Assembly: GCA_025774555.1 (NCBI GenBank)
Contig: JALGVT010000030.1
Coordinates: 16,479-80,478, forward strand
DNA length: 64,000 nt
Source: a candidate division LCP-89 bacterium
Lineage (GTDB): Bacteria; Electryoneota; B3-LCP
Direction of reading: 5' to 3'
Under the pieces are notes generated by a model that worked only from the letters and a program-made list of their open reading frames with translations, was not told where the DNA came from and ran no database searches. The position numbers and the translations under genes were made by a program. This document shows, piece after piece, positions 40,525-49,553 of this stretch (the stretch's first letter is position 1; every line of letters starts with the position of its first letter).

Positions 40525-41635
40525 ACCTTCGATTAAATCCATGCGCACGCTGGCAACGCTAATGGTTGTGTCTGCCGGACTGTTTTTCTGGTCGTATAAC
40601 AGCAGTGTTCAGGTGAAGCAATCCAACTATGACCTGAAATATCAGGCGGCGCAAAAGACCGTGGAAGCTTTTAGTATCCTTCACCAGGATCGAGCAGATG
40701 CCGGATGGGCGCTGGACGAAGTGAACGATCCGAATCAATCCGCTCTGATTGGCGTTCAATACAGCCTGATTACCAGCAGCGAGGGGAATCTTGGTTCCAA
40801 ACTCACCTCGATCAATCCCAACTTCACCGCAGTTATCCTGCAGATGCTTTTAGACGCGGGAGTCAAGAGAGGCGACCGGGTCGCGGTAGCTTTCACTGGT
40901 TCTTTCCCAGCTTTGAATATTGCAGTGACAATAGCCTGCGAATTACTTGACGTTGAACCGGTGATTATCACTTCTGTCGCTTCATCTATGTGGGGCGCTA
41001 ATGAGCCTGAATTTACCTATCTCGATATAGAGTCGATTCTGAGGGATCACGGAGTGATACAGCATACTACAGTTGCCGCTTCAATCGGCGGTGGTGATGA
41101 CATAGGACGATCGCTCTCTAAGGCTGGCAGAGTGGCAATTGAAGAAGCTATTCACAACAACGAAGTGATCTTTATAGACGCTGGTTCGCTGTCCCAATCC
41201 CAGCAGGATCGCCGCACTATTTATCAGCAATACGCTGGAGACGGTGCCTACGCAGCTTTCATCAACGTAGGCGGCGGCGTATCGGTTCTTGGACACAGCG
41301 CTAACGGCAGATTAATACCGCCAGGATTAAGCAAGACATACTTACAGCGAAATTACCCTGCGAAGGGTGTGATACACGATTTCTGGGAAAAGAGCGTGCC
41401 AGTGATTCACCTGTTGAATGTAAATGAGATTGCCGTTGCCTATGGACTGCCGCTATCACCGGTACCGCTGCCTCCGGTAGGCTCCGGCGAGATATTCACC
41501 GTTGAGCGGCATAATCTTACTATAGCGTGGATATCGGTAATTATCCTTTTCGGACTCCTGTTTACGGTTCTTCTGCTGGATAGGGATAAACACAAATTAT
41601 GGGAACAGGGCGTTGACCCGGATACGTTAATGTAG
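40517..41635 (+). CDS. Poly-gamma-glutamate system protein (TIGR04332-like)
   Basis: 372 residues from ATG 40517 (overlapping pgsC by 8 bases). A signal anchor (TLATLMVVSAGLFFW) and a C-terminal helix (TIAWISVIILFGLLFTVLLL) bracket a soluble extracytoplasmic domain. The domain contains GDRVAVAFTGSFPALNIAV, SVASSMWGANEPEFTYLDIE and NVGGGVSVLG, as in the conserved third protein of Gram-negative-type PGA loci. Its biochemical role is unknown; possible jobs are polymer release, anchoring or chain-length control. Confidence 0.8.
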   Translation: MYRPSIKSMRTLATLMVVSAGLFFWSYNSSVQVKQSNYDLKYQAAQKTVEAFSILHQDRADAGWALDEVNDPNQSALIGVQYSLITSSEGNLGSKLTSINPNFTAVILQMLLDAGVKRGDRVAVAFTGSFPALNIAVTIACELLDVEPVIITSVASSMWGANEPEFTYLDIESILRDHGVIQHTTVAASIGGGDDIGRSLSKAGRVAIEEAIHNNEVIFIDAGSLSQSQQDRRTIYQQYAGDGAYAAFINVGGGVSVLGHSANGRLIPPGLSKTYLQRNYPAKGVIHDFWEKSVPVIHLLNVNEIAVAYGLPLSPVPLPPVGSGEIFTVERHNLTIAWISVIILFGLLFTVLLLDRDKHKLWEQGVDPDTLM

Positions 41636-41683
41636 GTCATAACGCACCATTGCGTAAGTTATCATAAGGTTGAAATAATAGAG

Positions 41684-42613
41684 ATGAATAACTTCAAGGT
41701 TGCAGTTCTTAGCTTAACCGCACTGGTACTCATCGGAGCAACCTCACTCGTTGTGCAGGCTCAGAGCGGGTTTGTCTGGGAATCGTTCAAACCTGATAAA
41801 AGGGCGAAACCGGTTAAAGCGCTGGTAATGGGTAAACGTCTGAATTATTACCCTTTAGAGAAGGGTGATAATATCTATATAACCCTGACAGGACCAACCA
41901 AACTGCGCGTTCTATCCAGAATCGAGTTCGGTTCCGATTTAGGCGGCGAGAAGAGTTATTATCTGCGTTATGAACGTGAAGACGGCAAGAAGGGTAAATT
42001 CCGCCGCGTAACAACCGCCTCAACCACAGCCATGCTGGCGGGCGATCCATCGACTCATCTCGGCACCTCACGCAGTATCTACATAAAAATCCCTGCGGGT
42101 AAGCACACTTATCGCTTCTATGTCGGATCGAAATCGACGTATCGTCTTTATCTGCGATTTTACGAACGGAAAGCCTCACTTCAGACTTCCGCAGATAATA
42201 TCGCTTTTACGCCGGCTAAATTTACCCGGGAAGTGCCGCTGATTATCAAAGAAGAAGAAGTGTCCTATTATCGGGTGGGATCTCAGGATTCACTGACGCT
42301 CAGTGTTATTGGTCCAACTTCGATTAAAGCGCTCGCGAGATTGGAATTCGATCCCACCATGTCCACGGATCAAAAATTCCGTGTGCGAGTATTAGAAGAT
42401 GGAGTGGAGAAGCAGGTATTCCCGTTGCGGTCAGAACCATCCGAAGTTGCTGAATACTGCGAAATGAGCGAAACTGTTGTGGGTAAAGGAGCCAAATTCT
42501 TTATCGAAGTGCCGCGCGGGAAACACGATTATACTTACGAGATCATCGATAACGGACGCAGCGTTCTAATGCGCTTCTTTCTACCGAGCAAGGATATACA
42601 CAACAACCTTTAG
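41684..42613 (+). CDS. Exported protein with two repeated beta domains, in PGA operon
   Basis: 309 residues; the signal peptide LTALVLIGATSLVVQA would leave Gln27 at +1. The mature protein consists of two related halves of about 125 residues: the first with PLEKGDNIYITLTGPTKLRV, LSRIEFG and IPAGKHTYRFYV, the second with IIKEEEVSYYRVGSQDSLTL, LARLEFD and VPRGKHDYTYEI. This internal duplication suggests a beta-sandwich carbohydrate- or polymer-binding module. It lies between the PGA genes and an outer-membrane barrel gene (5 bases downstream), so a periplasmic role in moving or holding PGA is a reasonable guess. No family was recognised. Confidence 0.65.
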   Translation: MNNFKVAVLSLTALVLIGATSLVVQAQSGFVWESFKPDKRAKPVKALVMGKRLNYYPLEKGDNIYITLTGPTKLRVLSRIEFGSDLGGEKSYYLRYEREDGKKGKFRRVTTASTTAMLAGDPSTHLGTSRSIYIKIPAGKHTYRFYVGSKSTYRLYLRFYERKASLQTSADNIAFTPAKFTREVPLIIKEEEVSYYRVGSQDSLTLSVIGPTSIKALARLEFDPTMSTDQKFRVRVLEDGVEKQVFPLRSEPSEVAEYCEMSETVVGKGAKFFIEVPRGKHDYTYEIIDNGRSVLMRFFLPSKDIHNNL

Positions 42614-42618
42614 CACAG

Positions 42619-43698
42619 ATGAAACTAAATTCTTCTGCAACTATTTTACTGATAATTACCGCCCTTCTGCTTACCTATGTCCAGCCCGCCTTTACCAAAG
42701 GGGAGATTCCCCTCACCTTGAAAGTGAGCTATACCAGTTCCTACGACGATAATATCCTGAAGTATTCTTCCCGCGATATCGAGCGGTTTGAGAATAACAC
42801 CGAAATCTTCCCCTCTGAAATTACCACCACCGACGATTGGATTAATACCTTCAATCTGCGCGCTTATCACGATTTCGACCTCGGACTGAAAGTTAAGCTT
42901 CGTCCGTATTATTCCTATAAAATATCCCTGAACGCTGTCAATTCTGTCAGAAACTTCCAATCCCACTTTTTCCTCGGGCGATTCTCTTACCGCTATCGCT
43001 GGTATCTATATCTGCAATATTCCTATATGCCAGGATATTATCTACGGATATATAAAGACCGTGATATGAATGATTACTATAGCTGTGATTTTGATTCTTA
43101 CAGACCTACGGTTAAATTGCGTTTCCGCCGTTCTCCTTATCAGATCGAAGGACAATTCGGACGGGAATACATCTATTACAACAACTATTTCACAGAATAT
43201 GACTCTGAAGGGATCTTCTGGGGATTTACGGGATCTTATAATATGCCATTCGATCTAAACCTTTCACTTGGGTATCTCTATAAAGTGAGCGATAACATCG
43301 GTTTCAATCAGAACGACCAGGCTGCTATCCAGAATCCAGTCGAGGACGCGGAATATGGCGACAGCTCCTATGAAGAGGATCGTTACCTCGTTAAAGCAAA
43401 TTATAAGCTCCCCTTCAAATCGCCCTGGGACTGGGACGTCGGCGTTGATTACCAGAGGAGGATGCGGTTCTACCAGAGCCAACTCTCCTGCTCTGATGAT
43501 CCGTTTCATGCCGGACGCGAGGACGTCCGCACAATCATTACTCCCGGCGTTAAATTTTCATCTTCATTTGATATCGACTTTGAATTCAGCTTTACATACG
43601 ATCAGCGCAAGACTGACTCGCCCGAACCTGTAGTTCCCAGCATTAAGAACTTCATACACCGCACCTTTGAACTGACCGTAACATATCAGATCTTCTGA
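42619..43698 (+). CDS. Outer-membrane beta-barrel protein in PGA operon
   Basis: 359 residues. A signal peptide (ATILLIITALLLTYVQPAFT) precedes a sequence dominated by amphipathic strands rich in Tyr, Phe and Arg (KLRPYYSYKISL, FSYRYRWYLYLQYSYMPGYYLRIY, FDLNLSLGYLYKV), ending in ELTVTYQIF with the terminal Phe of BAM-assembled barrels. About 14-16 strands could be drawn. It follows the duplicated-domain protein by 5 bases and thus belongs to the pgs operon. It is a candidate outer-membrane exit for poly-gamma-glutamate, though a general porin is also possible. Confidence 0.65.
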   Translation: MKLNSSATILLIITALLLTYVQPAFTKGEIPLTLKVSYTSSYDDNILKYSSRDIERFENNTEIFPSEITTTDDWINTFNLRAYHDFDLGLKVKLRPYYSYKISLNAVNSVRNFQSHFFLGRFSYRYRWYLYLQYSYMPGYYLRIYKDRDMNDYYSCDFDSYRPTVKLRFRRSPYQIEGQFGREYIYYNNYFTEYDSEGIFWGFTGSYNMPFDLNLSLGYLYKVSDNIGFNQNDQAAIQNPVEDAEYGDSSYEEDRYLVKANYKLPFKSPWDWDVGVDYQRRMRFYQSQLSCSDDPFHAGREDVRTIITPGVKFSSSFDIDFEFSFTYDQRKTDSPEPVVPSIKNFIHRTFELTVTYQIF

Positions 43699-43731
43699 TA
43701 AACAGTCTTTACCCCATCGATTTCATCTCCT

Positions 43732-44730
43732 ATGGCGAAACTACGCACTATAGTTCTTCTACTCATGATGCTGGCAACCGTGGTTCTTCTGGGCGCTACC
43801 GGTTATATGATCATTGAAGATTGGGCTTTCATCGACGGTCTGTATATGACTGTGATTACCATCGCCACGGTCGGGTTCAGGGAGGTTAGTGCATTATCTC
43901 CCGCAGGCAGGGTCTATACAATATTAGTAATCTTAGTCGGCGTCGGCGTCATGGGCTTCACCTTATCCAACTTTACTGCGTTTTTAGTCAGCGGAAAGAT
44001 CCGGGAATTTCTAAGAGCGGGAAAGATGCAAAAAAAAATATCAAAACTTAAGAGACATTACATCGTCTGCGGGGCGGGCAGAATGGGCTATGAAGCCATC
44101 CGCGAACTGCTCCTTGAAAAGCAGGACATCGTTATCATTGAGCGCGATCCTGAAATTATTCAGAAGCTTGAAGATGAAGGCGTCCCTACCATCAGAGGCG
44201 ATGCAACTGATGATGAAACCCTGCGTGTTGCCGGGGTTGAACATGCTAAGGGACTGCTGGCTGCGCTGCCCAATGACGCGGATAATGTCTATGTTTCTCT
44301 CTCTGCCAAAGAAATGAATCCCAAGCTTTTCATAATAGCGCGCGGCGCTGATAATCATTCAGAAGATAAGCTGATAAAAGCTGGCGCTGACCGCGTTATT
44401 TTGCCGTATCAAATCGGGGGGAGGCGAATGGCGGCGGTGCTATGCCGACCAGAGATCGTCGATTTCCTCGATGTGATGATGGGAAAAGACGAATTATCAC
44501 TGCGGATGGAGATCGTCGAAGTTGCAGAGAAAAGCGCTCTTATCGAACAAACTCTGAAGGATTCAAATATCCGCCGTGAAACCGACGGCGCACTGGTGAT
44601 GGGTCTAATCCGCGCCGGAGGGGAAATGATCGCAAATCCCACGAGTGATATGAAGATTCTAAATGGGGATCAACTGCTGGTGTTAGGCAGGCTGGATCAG
44701 ATTCAGAAACTAGAGAAGATAGCGAGTTAA
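43732..44730 (+). CDS. Two-helix K+ channel with RCK (TrkA-N/TrkA-C) domains
   Basis: 332 residues: helix 1 (about 6-25), pore loop, helix 2 (about 60-83), then a cytoplasmic RCK module as in MthK-type channels. The filter reads T46-V-G-F-R-E-V, where canonical channels have TVGYGD; the second Gly is replaced by Arg. RCK_N begins with HYIVCGAGRMGYEAI (NAD-type GxGxxG) and IVIIERDPE, and RCK_C occupies the last 90 residues. It might be a regulated cation channel of altered selectivity. It begins 33 bases after the barrel gene and its TAA overlaps the glycosyltransferase ATG. Confidence 0.85.
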   Translation: MAKLRTIVLLLMMLATVVLLGATGYMIIEDWAFIDGLYMTVITIATVGFREVSALSPAGRVYTILVILVGVGVMGFTLSNFTAFLVSGKIREFLRAGKMQKKISKLKRHYIVCGAGRMGYEAIRELLLEKQDIVIIERDPEIIQKLEDEGVPTIRGDATDDETLRVAGVEHAKGLLAALPNDADNVYVSLSAKEMNPKLFIIARGADNHSEDKLIKAGADRVILPYQIGGRRMAAVLCRPEIVDFLDVMMGKDELSLRMEIVEVAEKSALIEQTLKDSNIRRETDGALVMGLIRAGGEMIANPTSDMKILNGDQLLVLGRLDQIQKLEKIAS

Positions 44731-45836
44731 TGGCACGTATTTTATATATAGCTCCTGAGCATGTCTCGGGAATGATGACGCTTTTTCAGAAGGGGCACCG
44801 CGCCCGGGGGCATGAATGCCGGTATGCCACTTTTTTCCCGGCATCTTCCAGCTTCGAGGAGGATATCTGCCTGAATCTGCCGTTTATGCCGGATTCGGAA
44901 TGGATGAAAACGGTCAAAAGAGTGGTTTATCACAGCACGCCTGAAATGCAGGGACAGGCTGACCGGCAGGGGTACCCGCCCGTCTGGAGATCCAGTTCAG
45001 CCGCAGAAGCGGTTTTTTTCTTTCTCCGGGATCGGCTGTTGAACTGCAGGATCAAACGCACTGTCCGAAAATACGATCTGGACAAATTCGACGTCTATCA
45101 CCTTGATCAGGGAATCGATTTCTACCGCGATGCGCGCTTTATTAAAAAGATGAAAGCCAGAGGCGCAAAAGTGGTCTGTTTCTACAACGGAACGGATTTG
45201 CGTAACCGCGGCGTCATAGCAGAAATCGACGCGGTCAGTGATCTGAACTTGACCAGCGAGCTGGATCTCCTGCAAAAGCACCCGAGCATAAAATATCTGC
45301 ACCTCCCTTTCGAGGTTGAACGATTCGAACCGAAGGGATATGAAAACGATCCGCTTTTAATCGGTCACGCCTGTCGGGGGAGTGAAGCGCGGCATTTCAA
45401 GGGAACGGATCGCATCATTGAGGTAGTAAAAGAACTGGAACGCGGTTACTCGGTGAAGCTCGATCTGGTGGAAGGACTTCCCAACGAAAAGTGCCTGAAA
45501 AGAAAAGCAAATTGGGACCTGGCAGTAGATCAGATCGCTGACGTCGGAGGCTGGGGTTACGGAGTCAACTCCTTGGAAACGCTCTCCTTCGGCATTCCAA
45601 CCTGTACTCGCATGAACGCAGAGTGCGATAGTTTTTTCCATGACCACCCCTTCATCAACGTCGATCATGAGTCTTTAAAAGAGAATCTGATCCGGTTGAT
45701 TGAAGATAAAGGGTATCGTCATACCAAGGGTAAGCAGGGCTTGGAGTGGGTGCGCAAGACCCATAGCCTCGATAATGTAATGGATAAATTATATCAATTT
45801 TACAAAGAAGCAGGAATCGACCTGGACGCATTTTGA
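44730..45836 (+). CDS. Glycosyltransferase-like protein (GT-B type)
   Basis: 368 residues beginning with ARILYIAPEHVSGMMTLFQKGH, an N-terminal Rossmann start. The second half has HFKGTDRIIEVVKELE, VKLDLVEGLPNEKCL and ADVGGWGYGVNSLETLSFGIPT, which matches the donor-site E-x7-E-like region of GT4-type enzymes in weak form. The donor and acceptor are not predictable. It starts in the stop codon of the channel gene (TAATG) and overlaps the next glycosyltransferase, so it belongs to a chain of three. Confidence 0.7.
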   Translation: MARILYIAPEHVSGMMTLFQKGHRARGHECRYATFFPASSSFEEDICLNLPFMPDSEWMKTVKRVVYHSTPEMQGQADRQGYPPVWRSSSAAEAVFFFLRDRLLNCRIKRTVRKYDLDKFDVYHLDQGIDFYRDARFIKKMKARGAKVVCFYNGTDLRNRGVIAEIDAVSDLNLTSELDLLQKHPSIKYLHLPFEVERFEPKGYENDPLLIGHACRGSEARHFKGTDRIIEVVKELERGYSVKLDLVEGLPNEKCLKRKANWDLAVDQIADVGGWGYGVNSLETLSFGIPTCTRMNAECDSFFHDHPFINVDHESLKENLIRLIEDKGYRHTKGKQGLEWVRKTHSLDNVMDKLYQFYKEAGIDLDAF

Positions 45837-46909
45837 AGATAGTCTGGATAGCACAGGATTTGCATATCGGCGGCGGGCAGAGAGTTATCCTGGAACTCTC
45901 AAAGAAGCTGGTTAAACGCGGGCATGAAGTCGAAATCATCTACCCAAGGGGAAGAGGCGGCTTTCAAATCCCCGCGGGTGTGAAGGCGACGCCGTCAGGA
46001 ATCGACATCAGTTCGCCAATCCTTTCATTGATCGCGAACACCCCCGCTGTAATAGCGGCAACGCCTTTGTGTGACTGGATGATCTGCAGTATGCCGATCT
46101 CGGCGTTCACTGGATTTGCCGCGGCGCGGCTCCGACAGGCGAAGATGCTCTATTACGTCATGAATGATGAAAGAGCCATGTTTGACGACCGTTCTCTGAT
46201 GAGATCGACCCTGCTGATATCAATCTATCATTCTGTCACCGACCTGGCACACCAGCTGCCAGTGAAAATAGCCGTCAACAGCCAGTGGACCGGAACCCGG
46301 GTAAAACACGGCAGAGGATACGGCTATCCCGTTATACCGCACGGCGTCGATCTTGACGTTTTCAATCCCGATGGTCCCCGATCCGAAGACAAAAATATCT
46401 TCACAATTGCCACGGTAGGCAGAAGACATCGCTGGAAAGGTTTATCTGATCTGATCGAAGCATTGAACCTGCTGTCGGGAGAACAGTCTGGCGACGGAAA
46501 GTTTCAGTTGAATCTCATTACGCAGGATGATATAGACCTCTCCTCGGCGAAGTTTCCTACGCATATCCTCAAACCAGAGAGCGATGAAGAGATTGCCACG
46601 GCATTCCATAAAGCAGATATTTTCGTTCATCCTTCGTGGTTCGAAGGTTTCGGAATGCCTCCTTTAGAGGCGATGGCGTGCGGAACGCCTCCGGTTATCA
46701 CCGACAGCGGCGGTGTTCGAGAATTTGCTCGAGACGGTGAGAACTGCCTGCTCGTTCCCGCCCGAGATCCTGCCGCAATTGCCAACGCGGTGACGCGGTT
46801 GATGGAAAACGGTGAACTGGTCAAGCGATTATCAGCCAGCGGGATAGAAACCGCCTCTGAGTTCACCTGGGATAATGCCGCAAACACTCTTGAAGAAGTG
46901 TTATCATAA
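45833..46909 (+). CDS. GT4-family glycosyltransferase
   Basis: 358 residues starting at TTG 45833, overlapping the previous stop by 4 bases. The N-terminal IGGGQRVILELSKKLVKRGHEV and C-terminal VGRRHRWKGLSDLIEAL, then HPSWFEGFGMPPLEAMACGTPPV and GGVREFARDGENCLLV, are the standard retaining GT4 pattern with the E-x7-E motif (EGFGMPPLE). It is cytosolic or membrane-associated and would use a nucleotide sugar. It probably acts with the neighbouring two transferases in building a surface glycan. Confidence 0.92.
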   Translation: MKIVWIAQDLHIGGGQRVILELSKKLVKRGHEVEIIYPRGRGGFQIPAGVKATPSGIDISSPILSLIANTPAVIAATPLCDWMICSMPISAFTGFAAARLRQAKMLYYVMNDERAMFDDRSLMRSTLLISIYHSVTDLAHQLPVKIAVNSQWTGTRVKHGRGYGYPVIPHGVDLDVFNPDGPRSEDKNIFTIATVGRRHRWKGLSDLIEALNLLSGEQSGDGKFQLNLITQDDIDLSSAKFPTHILKPESDEEIATAFHKADIFVHPSWFEGFGMPPLEAMACGTPPVITDSGGVREFARDGENCLLVPARDPAAIANAVTRLMENGELVKRLSASGIETASEFTWDNAANTLEEVLS

Positions 46910-46912
46910 GCC

Positions 46913-47830
46913 ATGACCGCCTCAATCGTCATACCTGCTTACAATGCCTCCCGCACCATCAGCCTCGTGCTGACCGCCCTGACAAAACAGGATTGTACCG
47001 ATTTCGAAGTCATAGTCGTTGACGACGCCTCGTCTGACGATACCTCCGCTCTGGCTGAGAGTTTCTCTGATCGTCTAAATCTGAAGGTGCACCGTGTTGA
47101 AGAGAACCTCGGACGCGCCCGCATTAGAAATTTCGGGATTGAAAAAGCGTCAGGGGAGGTGGTCTTACTACTGGACAGTGATATCGAAACCATCCCGACT
47201 TATGTTTCAACACATCTCGCTCTGCATGGACGTGAACCTCGTGCGGTAGGCGTCGGCGCTTTGCGATATCCACCTCATCTTAGTCAAAGAGCCTTGGCGA
47301 AGTATTATACTTCGCGCGGTGGAGCTAAACTCCGAGAGGGCGAGCCTCTCCCTGGCAAAGCCTTCGTTTCCTGTCTGGCGTCTTTCCGCCGGTCAGTCTT
47401 CGATGAAATAGGCGGTTTCCATGACGGATTCAGAATCTACGGAGGTGAGGATCTTGAATTAGGTCTCAAGTTCCAGAAAAGCGGATCTGCGTTGACCTAT
47501 CTCCCTTCTGCAGTTGGATATCACCATCACTTGCGGTCTCTTAAAGAGGTCATGGATACCCTAGAACAATACGGTGAACACGGTATCCCGCAAGTCTTAG
47601 ACCTGCACCCCGATTTCGCGCGGGAAATGAGGTTAGATGATCTTAAGTCAAATGCCATAAATCTGAAACGCATCGTTCGCAGTTTAACCTCTCTTCCGAT
47701 CATTTTCCGGCCGCTGCTCGAAATCGCCAGCGTTTTCCAGTCAGGAAACCTGCCATCGCCGCTTCTAACCTATCTGATTTACCGCTCTTACAGGTGGGGT
47801 TATTCACGGTATCTACGTTCCATTCGCTAA
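46913..47830 (+). CDS. GT2-family glycosyltransferase
   Basis: 305 residues. The GT-A fold of GT2 is plain: ASIVIPAYNASRTISLVLTAL, EVIVVDDASSDDTSAL, GRARIRNFGIEKASGEVVLLLDSDIE (DxD-type DSD), and later GGEDLELGLKFQKSG with the ED catalytic motif. A helical, possibly membrane-facing tail (LLTYLIYRSYRWGYSRYL) ends the protein. It follows the GT4 gene by 3 bases and is the last gene of the run that starts at pgsB; comM has its own promoter. Confidence 0.92.
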   Translation: MTASIVIPAYNASRTISLVLTALTKQDCTDFEVIVVDDASSDDTSALAESFSDRLNLKVHRVEENLGRARIRNFGIEKASGEVVLLLDSDIETIPTYVSTHLALHGREPRAVGVGALRYPPHLSQRALAKYYTSRGGAKLREGEPLPGKAFVSCLASFRRSVFDEIGGFHDGFRIYGGEDLELGLKFQKSGSALTYLPSAVGYHHHLRSLKEVMDTLEQYGEHGIPQVLDLHPDFAREMRLDDLKSNAINLKRIVRSLTSLPIIFRPLLEIASVFQSGNLPSPLLTYLIYRSYRWGYSRYLRSIR

Positions 47831-47853
47831 AACGCTTCTCCGAAAAGAATCGC

Positions 47854-47882
47854 TTGACATTCCGTTACGTTTAGAGTACATT
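47854..47882 (+). promoter_or_regulatory. Promoter of comM
   Basis: TTGACA (47854-47859), 17-base spacer, TACATT (47877-47882), 136 bases before comM. The leader contains a small AGACA-AGAA-TGTCT hairpin near 47912-47925 and the 20-bp palindrome at 47963. Confidence 0.65.
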
Positions 47883-47962
47883 ATAACAGGACAACGAGGA
47901 CGGACTTAATGACAGACAAGAATGTCTATCCTCCGTCTCGTATGGAATTGTATAGATTGGAG

Positions 47963-47982
47963 GTCAGGCATTTTTGCCTGAC
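47963..47982. repeat. 20-bp palindrome GTCAGGCAT..., copy 2
   Basis: GTCAGGCATTTTTGCCTGAC, differing in one base from 18268-18287; both are preceded by GAGG and followed by A. It lies in the comM leader, 35 bases before the ATG. Confidence 0.6.
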
Positions 47983-48017
47983 AGACTTGCCGCTATATTA
48001 TCTATTTAAGGAAGCTC

Positions 48018-49553
48018 ATGGTTCGTACTGTCAGTTCCGCCGCCACGCACGGAATAGAGGGTTTTGTTGTTGCCGTAGAAACCAACCTGGAGGGATTCAT
48101 CCCGGGTTATATTACCGTGGGATTACCAGATAATGCTGTAAAGGAGTCCAGAGAGCGCGTTCTGGCTGCGATTAAGAACTCCGGCTATTTTTTCCCGCAG
48201 AAGCGCATTACAGTCAACCTTGCGCCCGCCGATATTCGAAAGGAAGGATCGAGTTATGATCTTCCCATAGCGCTGGGTATCCTGGCGGCGTCGGGACAGA
48301 TGGATTCCGACCCTCTGGATAAATATGTCATTCTGGGTGAACTCTCTTTAGAAGGGGACATTCGACCGATTCGAGGGGCTCTTTCGGTGGCTTTAGCCGC
48401 CGCAGATAAGGGATTTGAATCGATCATTGTGCCGGAAGCGAATGCCAGAGAAGCCGCTATGGCGCCGGGCATTCAAGTCTTTGCCGCCAGGAATTTAATG
48501 CAGACGGTCGGTTTTATAAACGGTGAGGAAGCGCTTCAGCCCACCGTGGTTGACACATCTCGGTTGTTTATGGAGCATTCCCAGTACCCGATTGACCTGA
48601 AAGACGTTAAAGGTCAGGAAGCTGCCAAGCGCACTCTGGAAATCGCCGCTGCGGGAAGTCATAATCTGATTATGATCGGACCGCCCGGATCGGGGAAAAC
48701 CATGCTGGCGAAGCGTTTTCCAACGATCCTTCCGCAGTTGACCGTGGCAGAAGCGTTGGAAACTACTAAGATTCATTCTGTAGTTGGTCTTCTGCCGCCG
48801 GAGCAGTCACTTTTAGCGACCAGACCTTATCGCTCACCGCATCATACAACCTCAGGAGCAGGTTTGATCGGCGGTGGCAAATTTCCCCGTCCCGGCGAAA
48901 TATCACTGGCGCATAATGGCGTGTTGTTCCTCGATGAATTGCCTGAATTTAAAAAGAATGTGATTGAGGCTATGCGCCAGCCGATGGAGGATGCGCGGGT
49001 GACCATCTCAAGAGCTTTGATTTCGACGACATATCCGTCACGTTTCGTGCTGGTTGCAGCGATGAATCCCTGTCCCTGCGGTTTCTTCGGGGACGCTAAA
49101 AACGAGTGCACTTGCTCGCCTCTTACGGTACAGCGTTACCGCGCCAAGATCTCAGGTCCGCTGCTGGATCGAATCGACATTCATGTTGAAGTTCCCGCTG
49201 TGAAGTTTGAGGACTTAGCTTCTATGGAAGAGGGCGAATCCTCCGAAACTGTGCGTAATCGAGGTCAGCAGGCGCGGGAAATTCAAACCCGGCGGTTTAA
49301 AAACGAAAACGGCATCTATGCCAACGCGCACATGACGTCGAACCATCTGAAGGAGTATTGTCAACTGCCTAAAGAGGGAATGAACCTGGTGCGCACTGCC
49401 ATCGACCGATTGGGGCTTTCAGCGCGGGCGTATGACCGCATATTGAAAGTGAGCCGCACCATCGCCGACCTGGAAGGCATCGACCAGATTCAACCGGCGC
49501 ATGTGGCGGAAGCTATTCAATATCGTTCCTTAGACAGGGAGCAGATAATGTGA
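48018..49553 (+). CDS. comM: YifB/ComM-family Mg-chelatase-like AAA+ ATPase
   Basis: 511 residues. The N-terminal Lon-protease-like domain (residues about 20-170, with YDLPIALGILAASGQM and VILGELSLEGDIRPIRGAL) precedes the AAA+ core: Walker A IGPPGSGKTMLAKR, Walker B VLFLDELPEFKK, sensor AAMNPCPCGFFGD and RIDIHVEVP. The zinc-type CPCG..C.C pattern is typical. ComM is a helicase that drives branch migration during natural transformation, consistent with dprA, recO and the ComEA-like protein in this window. Its stop overlaps the following GTG start. Confidence 0.95.
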   Translation: MVRTVSSAATHGIEGFVVAVETNLEGFIPGYITVGLPDNAVKESRERVLAAIKNSGYFFPQKRITVNLAPADIRKEGSSYDLPIALGILAASGQMDSDPLDKYVILGELSLEGDIRPIRGALSVALAAADKGFESIIVPEANAREAAMAPGIQVFAARNLMQTVGFINGEEALQPTVVDTSRLFMEHSQYPIDLKDVKGQEAAKRTLEIAAAGSHNLIMIGPPGSGKTMLAKRFPTILPQLTVAEALETTKIHSVVGLLPPEQSLLATRPYRSPHHTTSGAGLIGGGKFPRPGEISLAHNGVLFLDELPEFKKNVIEAMRQPMEDARVTISRALISTTYPSRFVLVAAMNPCPCGFFGDAKNECTCSPLTVQRYRAKISGPLLDRIDIHVEVPAVKFEDLASMEEGESSETVRNRGQQAREIQTRRFKNENGIYANAHMTSNHLKEYCQLPKEGMNLVRTAIDRLGLSARAYDRILKVSRTIADLEGIDQIQPAHVAEAIQYRSLDREQIM

